This document shows, in pieces, positions 41,618 through 50,532 of a DNA stretch of 64,000 nt. Below the pieces are notes generated by a model. The model had not been told where the DNA came from. It saw only the letters and a list, made by a program, of their open reading frames with translations, and searched no databases. The stretch is from Congregibacter variabilis. Its GTDB lineage: Bacteria > Pseudomonadota > Gammaproteobacteria > Pseudomonadales > Halieaceae. Every line of letters starts with the position of its first letter. Position 1 is the stretch's first letter. Location: assembly GCF_045689235.1 (NCBI RefSeq), contig NZ_CP136864.1, forward strand, positions 3,038,001 to 3,102,000, written 5' to 3'. The position numbers and the translations under genes are program-made.

Positions 41618-44600
41618 TCAATCGCTATCTGCAGCAAGCAAGCTCGCATTGCCCCCGGCGGCCGTAGTATCAATACAGCTGTGGCGCTCGTGTACACAGT
41701 AGCTGTCAAGTTCACCAGCGGCGCTTACCAGGGGTATGAGCGCGCCCTCGCGATCTGCCAGCGCTTGCCGTGCACTGCGAAGATCAACCTCGTCGCTCCA
41801 AAGGGCTACCACCGCAATATGCTGTAGCGTTGTCAGCACCGCTCGAGGAAGCACACCGTCTAAACCATGAGCAGGGTCCACTCCCGGTGCAATCATGAGC
41901 GCCGGGCAACCTCGGCGTCGCGCGGTGCCCGCCTGTAAGGTCGCATCCTGGGCGCTGGGCCCCAGGCAAAGCACCAGTCCCCGAGGCCAAAGTGTCAGGG
42001 TATTAGCTTCTCCTGTAGGCCCGGGCATCTCCTGGCTTTCAAGTTCCTGGGCTTCATACCAGCTCAGTGCGTCAATGGCAGCTTGCACCGCGGATGCCTC
42101 TACGGCAGGTCCTGTTACAGCTGGAATGTCTGTCTGTGATGATTCCGCTGGACGTTGAAAACGCTGAACATAGCGCGGGCCACCGGCTTTGGGTCCGGTT
42201 CCTGATAATCCCTGTCCACCGAAGGGCTGGGACTCCACCACCGCGCCAATCTGATTGCGATTCACATAGATGTTGCCTGCGTGAACGGCCGAAGAGACAT
42301 TTTTTACCCGATCATCGATACGCGTGTGTAAGCCGAAGGTGAGGCCATAACCACTGGCATTGATGTCATTTATGACGCTGTCGAAATCCTCGGCCTTAAA
42401 GCGCGCTATGTGCAATACCGGCCCAAAGATTTCCCTCGCTATGTCCGCGATGCCTGTGACTTCGATGACCGCCGGTCCAACAAAGTAACCTCCCTGTGGT
42501 GCATCGAGTTGCTTGAGCAAGCGGCCTTCTTGCTTGGCCTGCTGAACGTATGACTGAATTGATTCTTGGGCATTGGAGTTTATTACCGGGCCTATGTCTG
42601 TTGCGAGGGACCATGGGTCGCCCAGATCCAGTTCGTCCATGGCGCCGTGGAGCATTTCCAGAAGGATGTCAGCAATGTCGTCCTGCACGTAAAGAATGCG
42701 CAGCGCGGAGCAACGCTGCCCGGCAGATTGGAAGGCCGATGCCAGGGCATCTCGAATTGCTTGTTCGGGGAGTGCGGTGGAGTCCACAACGCCGGCGTTA
42801 ATACCACCGGTTTCGGCGATGATAGGTGCTGCCGGAGACATGTGTGTGGCCATGCTGCGGTTGATCGCCTGGGCTGTTGCTGTAGATCCGGTGAAGCATA
42901 CTCCCGCTACGGCCGGTGATGCGGTGAGTGCTTGTCCCACGGTGACACCTTCGCCGGGAAGAAACTGCAGCACCTCTCGCGGCACCCCTGCAGCGTGTAG
43001 AAGTTTGACCGCGGCGGCGGCAATTAACGGTGTGGTTTCCGCCGATTTCGCCAGGACGCCATTACCGGCGACCAACGCGGCCGCTATCTGACCGGTAAAA
43101 ATAGCCAGGGGAAAGTTCCACGGTGATATGCAGGTGACAATGCCTCTGGCCTCCCCATGGGCGAGATCTTCGCCGCGATTGGCATAGTAGCGAAGGAAGT
43201 CCACGGCCTCGCGTATCTCTGCCACCGCATCGGCGGCGCACTTACCTGCCTCCCGGGCCAGCAGGGCCATTAGTTCTCCGGTATTGGTTTCAAACAGATC
43301 CGCCGCCAGGCGCAGGCTAAATGCGCGCTGCTGTGCACCGGCATCATTCCAGTCCTTAGCCGCTGCGATAGCGCGCTGGCAGTCGCTGATATTTGCCTCT
43401 ATGGCATAGCCCACTACGTCTTTGGGGTTGGCGGGATTGACAATTTCGCGCCCCTGCTTCGAATCTACCGCGCAGGCTAGCAGCGGCTCCACCTGCCACT
43501 GATGCGTCGCAAAGTGCTCTCTTGCCAGATCCAGAGCTTCAACAACCTTGTGGTTATTTAGATCCCATCCTTGAGATGCTTTTCTGTCCGGCGCGTAAAT
43601 GTCCGCAGGGTCGCACAGTGATGCGGGACGCTGAGCTTGTGTGGTGGCAAGGTTCGAGAACGGGTCTGCCGCAAGCGAAAGTGGTGTATAGGCCGGATCA
43701 ACAACTTTATGTACAAAGGAGGAGTTGGCTCCATTCTCCAGGAGCCTGCGAACCAGATAGGCCAGTAGATCCTTGTGCGGTCCCACCGGCGCATAGATGC
43801 GACAGTTCGCGCCGTCGGCAATGAGTTGATTAAACAGTGTCTCGCCCATGCCATGTAGTCGCTGGAATTCGTAGTCGGAACGACTACCGGCAAGTTCAAC
43901 GATGGTCGCTGCAGTTTGCGCATTGTGGGTGGCAAACTGAGGATAGATGCGATCTGTCATTCCCAGCAGCTTTGCCGCACAGCAAATGTAAGACATATCA
44001 GTGGCACTGCGCCGGGTGAACACCGGGTAGTCAGATACACCCTCTACCTGGGCCTGCTTGATCTCGGAATCCCAATACGCACCTTTGACCAGACGCACCA
44101 TGATGCGTCGATCCAAAGATGACGCCAGTTTATATAGCCAGTCGATGACAGGTGCGGCACGCTTTTGATAGGCCTGTACAACAACACCAAAGCCATCCCA
44201 GTCGGCGAGCGTCTCATCAGACAGTGCTGCTTTGACCACATGCAAAAACGGCTCAAGTCGTTGGGACTCTTCTGCGTCGACGTTGAGCCCAAGATTGGCG
44301 TCGCGCGCAAGGCGAGCGAGGGTATTTAGACGTGGCGCGAGTTCGTTGATTAGTCTGGATTGCTTTGCATACTCAAATCGGGGGTGCAGTGCCGAGAGCT
44401 TTACGGAGATTCCCGGGCGCTCGTGCATAGCACCGCCTGACGCTGATTTACCGATTGCGCGAATGGCGTTGGCATAGGCTTCGAAATAGGCATCTGCATC
44501 GGCCTGCGTGAGCGCCGCCTCACCCAGCATGTCAAAGGAGTAGCGAAAGCCACGGCGTGTTTCTTCTTCGGCTCTTTCCAGTGCCTCCTCAATGCTTTGT

Positions 44601-45157
44601 CCTAAAACGAACTGATTGCCCATTTCGCGCATGGCGCGTTTTACCGCGAGACGTACCACCGGTTCGCCCAGACGCTTCACTGTGCGATTGAGTAAGCCGG
44701 AAACGCTGGCAGAATTATCGTCGTCCAAAACGCGACCGGTCATCATCAGCGCGATAGTGGAAGCGTTGACCACCGCAGAACCCGATTTCCCGCTGTGCTG
44801 GCTCCAGTCGTAGGGCGCGATTTTGTCTTCTATCAGCGTGTCGATGGTGCCGGCGTCGGGCACTCGCAGTAAGGCCTCGGCCAGGCACATCAGGGCAATC
44901 CCTTCATTGGTCGATAAGCCGTATTCGGCGAGGAACATTTCCATAAGCCCAGGTTTACCGGAGCTTCGTATTCGCTCGATAAGATCCACTGCGCGCACCT
45001 GGGCACGCTGGCGTAGCTCCAGATCGATGCCGACTCCTCCGGCGAGTGCCGCGAGTATTTCGCCTTCGTCGGCCACATGGTGGGCGCGAATGGCGTCCAG
45101 TTCTCCGTCATTAATGCTCGCCATAGGACGACTCTCAAGCGTGATGGCCTGGTTCAT
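41618..45157 (-). CDS. putA: Bifunctional proline dehydrogenase / glutamate-semialdehyde dehydrogenase PutA
   Basis: A 1179-residue enzyme that oxidises proline to glutamate. The alpha domain, an FAD-binding proline dehydrogenase barrel (RLHGMGETLFNQL, YAPVGPHKDLLAYLVRRLLENG) and the aldehyde dehydrogenase (AETGGIN, catalytic Cys in AGQRCSALRI) are all present. The C-terminus has the extra domain with ERHSCIDTTAAGGN. It begins directly with the alpha domain, so the N-terminal ribbon-helix-helix DNA-binding domain of E. coli-type PutA is absent, as in type B PutA. I choose ATG 45157, preceded by AGGAAC. It lies 23 bases behind putP. Confidence 0.95.
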   Translation of the reverse strand: MNQAITLESRPMASINDGELDAIRAHHVADEGEILAALAGGVGIDLELRQRAQVRAVDLIERIRSSGKPGLMEMFLAEYGLSTNEGIALMCLAEALLRVPDAGTIDTLIEDKIAPYDWSQHSGKSGSAVVNASTIALMMTGRVLDDDNSASVSGLLNRTVKRLGEPVVRLAVKRAMREMGNQFVLGQSIEEALERAEEETRRGFRYSFDMLGEAALTQADADAYFEAYANAIRAIGKSASGGAMHERPGISVKLSALHPRFEYAKQSRLINELAPRLNTLARLARDANLGLNVDAEESQRLEPFLHVVKAALSDETLADWDGFGVVVQAYQKRAAPVIDWLYKLASSLDRRIMVRLVKGAYWDSEIKQAQVEGVSDYPVFTRRSATDMSYICCAAKLLGMTDRIYPQFATHNAQTAATIVELAGSRSDYEFQRLHGMGETLFNQLIADGANCRIYAPVGPHKDLLAYLVRRLLENGANSSFVHKVVDPAYTPLSLAADPFSNLATTQAQRPASLCDPADIYAPDRKASQGWDLNNHKVVEALDLAREHFATHQWQVEPLLACAVDSKQGREIVNPANPKDVVGYAIEANISDCQRAIAAAKDWNDAGAQQRAFSLRLAADLFETNTGELMALLAREAGKCAADAVAEIREAVDFLRYYANRGEDLAHGEARGIVTCISPWNFPLAIFTGQIAAALVAGNGVLAKSAETTPLIAAAAVKLLHAAGVPREVLQFLPGEGVTVGQALTASPAVAGVCFTGSTATAQAINRSMATHMSPAAPIIAETGGINAGVVDSTALPEQAIRDALASAFQSAGQRCSALRILYVQDDIADILLEMLHGAMDELDLGDPWSLATDIGPVINSNAQESIQSYVQQAKQEGRLLKQLDAPQGGYFVGPAVIEVTGIADIAREIFGPVLHIARFKAEDFDSVINDINASGYGLTFGLHTRIDDRVKNVSSAVHAGNIYVNRNQIGAVVESQPFGGQGLSGTGPKAGGPRYVQRFQRPAESSQTDIPAVTGPAVEASAVQAAIDALSWYEAQELESQEMPGPTGEANTLTLWPRGLVLCLGPSAQDATLQAGTARRRGCPALMIAPGVDPAHGLDGVLPRAVLTTLQHIAVVALWSDEVDLRSARQALADREGALIPLVSAAGELDSYCVHERHSCIDTTAAGGNASLLAADSD

Positions 45158-45180
45158 TTTGGGTTCCTGTGTTGATTCAA

Positions 45181-46698
45181 TCAAGCTTTGGCGGTGCTTA
45201 TCTCAGCGCGACCTGCCATGGTGAGTGCGAGGTAATCATGTCGTCGGCCTATGACGCGCTCGGGGCGGTTTCCCAGGAGGCTGACACCCACCGCTGCGAT
45301 GCTGCTAAAGGCAAAACCCGGGACAATTTCGTACAGGTAAGCCGACATAGGCTGGCCATCTATCTCCAGGGGGGCGTAAATCCACAGCAATACGGTGACC
45401 GCTCCGGTAATCATGCCGGCGAGAGCTCCATCGCGAGTGAGTCGCTTCCAGAACAGGCTAAGCAAGATGATCGGGCCAAAAGCAGCACCGAAACCAGCCC
45501 AGGCGTTACTGACTAATGACAGGATCGAGGCCGAGCGATCAAAGGCAAGAAGCACGGCCACAATGGATACCGCCAGCACCGACAGGCGCCCAACCAATAC
45601 CAGCTCTTTCTGACTCGCCGAGCGGCGAACAAAGTTTTTGTAAAAATCTTCAGTAAGCGAGCTCGATGAAACCAATAGCTGGGAAGAAATCGTGCTCATG
45701 ATTGCAGCGAGTATGGCGGCAAGCAAAAACCCTCCGATCAACGGATGAAACAGCAGCTGCGACAAGAGTATGAAGATGGTTTCGGGGTCTTCGAGTAGTG
45801 TGGAGGTGCTGGTGACGTAGGCGACCCCCGCGATTCCTGTTCCAACCGCTCCAATTACCGTCACGAGCATCCAACTCATACCTATGTGCCTGGCGGTCGC
45901 CACATCGCCAAGAGATCGGATAGCCATAAAGCGCACAATGATGTGTGGCTGTCCGAAGTAGCCCAGTCCCCAGGAAAGACTTGAGATGAGTCCAATGGCA
46001 GTGACACCACTAAACCAACTGAGCATTTTGGGATCGACGCTATAGGCTTGCGCCGCGGTGGCTTGGAGTCCACCGAGTTGCGTGATTGCGACCACCGGGA
46101 CCATGATCAGCGCGATAAACATAATCACACCCTGAACAAAGTCTGTGAGGCTAACCGCCAGAAACCCACCGAACAGCGTGTATGCAACCACAACACCAGC
46201 CGTCAAAAATAGTCCCAATTCGTAGCTTAGGCCAAAAGAAGTTTCAAATAGCTTGCCACCGGCAACAACACCAGAAGATGTGTACAGGGTAAAGAAGACC
46301 ACGATAACGAGAGAGGAAATTACCCTTAGATATCGTGATTGATCGTCAAAACGCTTTTCAAAAAAGTCGGGGATGGTGATCGCATCATCCGCAAGCTCTG
46401 TGTAGACCCTGAGGCGTGGCGCGACCAGTAAGTAGTTCAGGTAAGCTCCGGCAAGTAGTCCCACAGCGATCCAGGCGGCACTGAAGCCGGCCAGGTAAAC
46501 CGCACCAGGAAGCCCCATAAGCATCCACCCACTCATGTCTGATGCCCCGGCGGACAAGGCACCCACAGCCGGATGCAGTTTTCGTCCGCCGAGCATGTAC
46601 TCAGACACGTCGCTGGTAGAGTTGCGGTAAGCATAGACGCCGATACCCATCATCAGCATGAAGTATCCCGCCAGTGAAGCCAGCGTATATATAGACAT
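45181..46698 (-). CDS. putP: Sodium/proline symporter PutP
   Basis: A 505-residue sodium:solute symporter of about thirteen helices, starting MSIYTLASLAGYFMLMMGIG. The conserved YMLGGRKLHPAVGALSAGASDMSGWMLMGLPG and later SWGLGYFGQPHIIVRFMA segments contain the sodium- and proline-binding residues of PutP. The start is ATG 46698, after GGAGC, and an upstream frame has no export or membrane sense. It begins four bases after the proA stop, so proA, putP and putA are almost certainly transcribed together, an unusual mix of synthesis and breakdown. Confidence 0.95.
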   Translation of the reverse strand: MSIYTLASLAGYFMLMMGIGVYAYRNSTSDVSEYMLGGRKLHPAVGALSAGASDMSGWMLMGLPGAVYLAGFSAAWIAVGLLAGAYLNYLLVAPRLRVYTELADDAITIPDFFEKRFDDQSRYLRVISSLVIVVFFTLYTSSGVVAGGKLFETSFGLSYELGLFLTAGVVVAYTLFGGFLAVSLTDFVQGVIMFIALIMVPVVAITQLGGLQATAAQAYSVDPKMLSWFSGVTAIGLISSLSWGLGYFGQPHIIVRFMAIRSLGDVATARHIGMSWMLVTVIGAVGTGIAGVAYVTSTSTLLEDPETIFILLSQLLFHPLIGGFLLAAILAAIMSTISSQLLVSSSSLTEDFYKNFVRRSASQKELVLVGRLSVLAVSIVAVLLAFDRSASILSLVSNAWAGFGAAFGPIILLSLFWKRLTRDGALAGMITGAVTVLLWIYAPLEIDGQPMSAYLYEIVPGFAFSSIAAVGVSLLGNRPERVIGRRHDYLALTMAGRAEISTAKA

Positions 46699-46702
46699 GT
46701 TG

Positions 46703-48001
46703 TTAGCTCCGGGTTTGTCCGTCGCCGCGGACCTGGTACTTGAAGCTCGTGAGCTGCTCCAATCCAACGGGGCCTCGGGCATGCATTTTCCCGGTGGCAA
46801 TGCCGATTTCTGCGCCCATGCCGAATTCTCCGCCGTCAGAAAACTGCGTGGATGCATTGTGCATAACCACAGCGGAGTCTATGTTCGTGAGGAACATTTC
46901 TGCTGCTTCAGGGTCTTCTGTCAGTATGGCTTCAGTATGCCCTGAGGAGTGCTCGCTGATAAATGCGCAGGCCTCGTCTAATCCCGAGACAACCTTGATC
47001 GACAGTACTGCATCCAGATATTCCTCTCGCCAGTCGGAGTCGCTGGCTGCGATTACGCGAGGGTCACAGTCTCGTGCCTGTGGATCACCGCGCAGCTGAC
47101 ATCCGACCAGTGCGTCTGCCAGTAAAGGAATAAAGGTCTTGGCGATTGTGTCGTCGACCACGAGACTCTCTGTGGCTCCGCAGATTCCCGTGCGACGAAG
47201 TTTGGCGTTGCGCACGATATCGACGGATTTCTGGAGGTTTGCCGCGCTGTGCACGTAGCTGTGGCAGTTGCCATCGAGGTGCAGTAGCGTTGGAACTCTG
47301 GCTTCGTCACGCACCAGTTGCACCAGGCTCCGTCCACCTCGAGGAATTACCAGGTCCACGTAATCGATGCAGCGTAACAAAGCGCCGACTGCGGCACGGT
47401 CGGTACTGTCTATGAGCTGCACGCAGTCTTCTGGTAGCTGTGCCGCCGCCAGTCCCTTTTGCATTGCCTCAACAATCAGTCGACTGGAGTTGAGGCTCTC
47501 GGAGCCACCTCGCAGGATAATGGCATTGCCAGACTTGATGCACAGTGCTCCTGCATCCGCGCCGACATTGGGGCGAGACTCGTAAATCATGCCGATTACA
47601 CCGATGGGTGTGGCAACGCGACTAATCATTAGTCCGTTGGGTCGTTTGGTCTCCATCAGACTGCGACCGACGGGGTCCGCAAGTTCCGTAATTTTCTCAA
47701 GGGCTGTCGCCATGGATTCGATACGCTCTTCATTGAGCTCCAGGCGATCTATGAAGGAGGCAGGCCTGCCTCCTTTCTGAGCGTTGGCAACATCCAGTGC
47801 ATTTGCCGTTATCAGCTCAGAGCTCGTTTCCCGTAAAGCCTCGGCCGCTGCAGTTAGTGCCAGGTTTTTTTGTTCCGTCGTGGCGCTGGCAAGCTTTCTG
47901 GCTGCCTGGCGTGCTCGTAGGCCGAGTCCTTGCACATAATCCTCTGCCGATACGACAGGCTTACCGGGCTTTTCAATGATTTTACTCAGATCTGTAGTCA
48001 C
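46703..48001 (-). CDS. proA: Gamma-glutamyl phosphate reductase ProA
   Basis: Makes glutamate-5-semialdehyde from glutamyl-5-phosphate with NADPH, the second step of proline synthesis. It has 432 residues. The catalytic cysteine is in LRRTGICGATE (Cys274), and GMIYESRPNV, IPRGGRSLVQ and the EFGMGAEIGIATGKMHARGPVG end are standard. I choose GTG at 48001 with AAGGA ten bases upstream. A TTG at 48022 adds seven residues. Its downstream neighbours are putP (four bases) and putA, and proC lies 111 bases upstream. It is probably one transcription unit with them. Confidence 0.94.
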   Translation of the reverse strand: MTTDLSKIIEKPGKPVVSAEDYVQGLGLRARQAARKLASATTEQKNLALTAAAEALRETSSELITANALDVANAQKGGRPASFIDRLELNEERIESMATALEKITELADPVGRSLMETKRPNGLMISRVATPIGVIGMIYESRPNVGADAGALCIKSGNAIILRGGSESLNSSRLIVEAMQKGLAAAQLPEDCVQLIDSTDRAAVGALLRCIDYVDLVIPRGGRSLVQLVRDEARVPTLLHLDGNCHSYVHSAANLQKSVDIVRNAKLRRTGICGATESLVVDDTIAKTFIPLLADALVGCQLRGDPQARDCDPRVIAASDSDWREEYLDAVLSIKVVSGLDEACAFISEHSSGHTEAILTEDPEAAEMFLTNIDSAVVMHNASTQFSDGGEFGMGAEIGIATGKMHARGPVGLEQLTSFKYQVRGDGQTRS

Positions 48002-48112
48002 AGTTTTAAATTCCTTGGCCAATAAAAGTTAATAAAAGGTGAGTGCGCAAACGCCGGTTGCTAGACCCCCTGAATTTCAGGAGGCCTGTGTTGTCGTTCT
48101 TTGGTGGTGCGG

Positions 48113-48976
48113 TCAGCGCAGTTCGACTGCTCGGGCATAGGCGGCTTGCAGCGTGTTGCTCAGTAAATTGTCCAACTGTTCGTCGTTGTTGAGTGCACTA
48201 AGGCCTGCATGCGTGGTGCCATTTTTGCTGGTAACACGATCCCGAAGCTCATCCAGGGTGGCATCAGTATTGAGAGCCATTTCCACCGCTCCCTGGACGG
48301 TTTTTAGTACGAGCGCTCGTGACTGCTCCTCGCTAAAGCCAAGAGCCTGAGCTGCTCCGGTCCAGGCGCGAGCAAACTCAAAGGCGTAACCTGGTCCGCT
48401 GCCGGCAATGGCAGTGACCCGATCCAGCGCGTCTTCCCCGGACACCCACAGGGCATGGCCGGTTGATGCCATGAGGCTATTGATAAGTGCCCGATGCTCC
48501 TGGTTAAGATCTTCTGCTCCGTATAGGCCGCTGACTCCCTTGCCGAGCGATACAGGAAGGTTTGGCATGATTCGCGCGACAGACCTGCTTCGCGTAACTG
48601 CCATTAAGGAGGTAATAGAAAACCCTGCGGCAAGCGACAGGTATAAGCCTCGGGGCGCCAGAAACTCCAGGTAGTCTGGCAGAACATTAGCAATCATTTG
48701 CGGCTTCAAACCGATGACAATGACGTCAAATCTTTTGCCGCTCAGGTCTTCGGGTGAGCGAGCTTGCGTAACGGTGTCGGGAAATTGTCGTAGCCCACTG
48801 GGCGAAACAACAGTGAAGGCAAACCCGTCAACATTTCGCCATTGCGTAAGCAGGGCACTGCCCATACTGCCGCAGCCGAGCATCAGCACCTGCACTGCAG
48901 AAGCGTCGGGGGCGATGGTTTCACTATCGCCTTTACTCTCTTGGCCTTTGCTCTTGTGAGGGGTCGAGCTGTTCAT
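48113..48976 (-). CDS. proC: Pyrroline-5-carboxylate reductase ProC
   Basis: Reduces pyrroline-5-carboxylate to proline, the last step of synthesis. It has 287 residues. The nucleotide-binding MLGCGSMGSALL is at 32-43. The family's C-terminal signature is recognisable in the run VTAIAGSGPGYAFEF to VTSKNGTTHAGLSAL. A hydrophilic 28-residue N-terminal extension (MNSSTPHKSKGQESK) is unusual. It is the first gene of the leftward proline series, with its own -35/-10 candidate upstream at 49072-49101. Confidence 0.93.
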   Translation of the reverse strand: MNSSTPHKSKGQESKGDSETIAPDASAVQVLMLGCGSMGSALLTQWRNVDGFAFTVVSPSGLRQFPDTVTQARSPEDLSGKRFDVIVIGLKPQMIANVLPDYLEFLAPRGLYLSLAAGFSITSLMAVTRSRSVARIMPNLPVSLGKGVSGLYGAEDLNQEHRALINSLMASTGHALWVSGEDALDRVTAIAGSGPGYAFEFARAWTGAAQALGFSEEQSRALVLKTVQGAVEMALNTDATLDELRDRVTSKNGTTHAGLSALNNDEQLDNLLSNTLQAAYARAVELR

Positions 48977-49071
48977 AAACCGCGATGGTCTCCGATTTTG
49001 TTCCCCGCTTAGGGAAGCTGCGAGTGCGGGGCAATGCGGTATTTTGCATCTTCGCCCAAATAATCCTTCAC

Positions 49072-49101
49072 AGTATAAGTAAAATGATGGCAGTCAATCA
49101 A
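49072..49101 (-). promoter_or_regulatory. Candidate sigma-70 promoter for proC
   Basis: On the minus strand TTGATT (49101-49096) and TATACT (49077-49072) are separated by 18 bases, close to the sigma-70 consensus. Transcription would start near 49065, leaving a leader of about 90 bases before the proC ATG at 48976. It is judged by eye only. Confidence 0.45.
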
Positions 49102-49142
49102 CGTCGATTTCCATTCCAACCTCATCGTTAGTCGGTAAATCA

Positions 49143-49172
49143 TTGAAAATATTGGTTTTTAATAAATTTATA
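49143..49172 (+). promoter_or_regulatory. Candidate sigma-70 promoter for proB
   Basis: TTGAAA (49143-49148) and TTTATA (49167-49172) are separated by 18 bases in an AT-rich stretch. The proB ATG lies 140 bases further on, so the leader would be long. The -10 element is weaker than that of the opposite promoter. Confidence 0.3.
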
Positions 49173-49311
49173 GATCATCGCTGTTACATCGCCACCGCAA
49201 ACCTGTTAACCTAGTCGTCAATAACTACTTTCAACCCAAACTATTCGGCGCCTTTTTTCCGCTGACGCGGTTAAGCGTTGCCCATTGAAAATCACCAAAA
49301 GGACCCTTGAG

Positions 49312-50514
49312 ATGACTGTTTTAGACACCGATCCTGCCGAGTTCGGCCACGCAGCGAAGCGCGACAAGCCGCGCATCGTCGTGAAGGTCGGTTCCAGCTT
49401 ACTGGCGAATACGCCGGATCTACGCCCTCGATATGCATTTATGCATGGACTCCTGAGCGACATCGCTGCGCTTCGAGATCAGGGTTTTGAGGTGGTGTTA
49501 GCATCCTCAGGCTCCGTGGCGCTGGGTCTCAATGCACTCAAGTCCGACAGTGAACGTGCTGGTATTCAAGAAAAACAGGCAGCTGCTGCCTGTGGACAGC
49601 CTGTCTTGCTCAATGCCTACAAGCAGATCGCATTGGAGCATGGTTTTGATATTGCGCAGGTGCTGGTCACACTGGATGACATGGAGGACCGTCGACGTTT
49701 TTTAAACACCAAGAATACGGTTCATAAGCTGCTTGAGTTGGGCGTTCTGCCCATTGTTAACGAAAATGACACCATCACCACCGAAGAGATCCGGGTAGGT
49801 GATAACGACCGACTCGCAGCAAAAGTGGCGCAAATGATCCAGGCTCAGCATCTGGTAATTCTTACCAGCGTTGATGGACTGTATGACAAGAATCCCGATG
49901 AGGAGGGCGCCAAGCTCATCGACAAAGTGGATGATGTTAGTGAGTATCTGGCCGTAACCAGCGGTACGAATTCTCTGGGTACCGGGGGCATGTTTACCAA
50001 GATGCAGGCTGCGAACATGGCGCAGAATGCAGGGTGCGAGACGATCATTTCTCGCGGAATCCTCGATGATCCTATTTCTGCCGCTTTGCAGAACAGGCGG
50101 CCCCATACTCGATGCGTGGCCAAGTCGACGCCGCAGTCAGCTTGGGCAGTGTGGTTAACAGATCGATTGCAAATGGCGGGTAGCCTGGTGCTCTCGCAAT
50201 CTGCCGCTGATGCGCTGGAGAACAGTGAGAGTGGCGTATCCTGCTCGGATCTGATTTCTATTCATCAGGCCTTTCAAAAGGCGGATGTGCTGCATATCTA
50301 TGATGAGCGTGGCGTGGAAGTGGCCCGGGGTTTATCAAACTTCTCTTCGGATGAGGCGGCGTTGATTGCCTCAAACCCCGACCGTGAGATTCGTGACTTG
50401 CTCGGTTATCAGGCCGAGATGACCCTGGTAAATCGCCAGAACCTGGTGATCCTGGAGGACCACCATTTGCCTTGGGATGAACCAGAGCAGAGCTTGCGGG
50501 TTATTGCGGCGTAG
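49312..50514 (+). CDS. proB: Glutamate 5-kinase ProB
   Basis: The first, normally feedback-inhibited, step of proline synthesis, phosphorylating glutamate. It has 400 residues. The amino acid kinase domain shows VVKVGSSLLAN (about 23-33), LASSGSVALG, the PIVNENDTITTEEI and GDNDRLAAKVA glutamate/ATP segments and GTGGMFTKMQAA. The C-terminus is a PUA domain (about 300-385). A TTG nine codons upstream is open, but ATG 49312 has AAAAGG nine bases before it. It diverges from proC. Glutamate 5-kinases usually have about 370 residues, and this one has an N-terminal extension of some 20. Confidence 0.94.
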   Translation: MTVLDTDPAEFGHAAKRDKPRIVVKVGSSLLANTPDLRPRYAFMHGLLSDIAALRDQGFEVVLASSGSVALGLNALKSDSERAGIQEKQAAAACGQPVLLNAYKQIALEHGFDIAQVLVTLDDMEDRRRFLNTKNTVHKLLELGVLPIVNENDTITTEEIRVGDNDRLAAKVAQMIQAQHLVILTSVDGLYDKNPDEEGAKLIDKVDDVSEYLAVTSGTNSLGTGGMFTKMQAANMAQNAGCETIISRGILDDPISAALQNRRPHTRCVAKSTPQSAWAVWLTDRLQMAGSLVLSQSAADALENSESGVSCSDLISIHQAFQKADVLHIYDERGVEVARGLSNFSSDEAALIASNPDREIRDLLGYQAEMTLVNRQNLVILEDHHLPWDEPEQSLRVIAA

Positions 50515-50532
50515 CCTGCAATCCAAGCGACG

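Larger units (their letters stand above)
48977..49311. other. Divergent control region between proC and proB
   Basis: 335 bases without a gene, AT-rich from about 49060 to 49210, separating the leftward proC-proA-putP-putA genes from proB. It should contain the promoters of both. No known proline-operator sequence, riboswitch or leader peptide was recognised. Confidence 0.6.
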
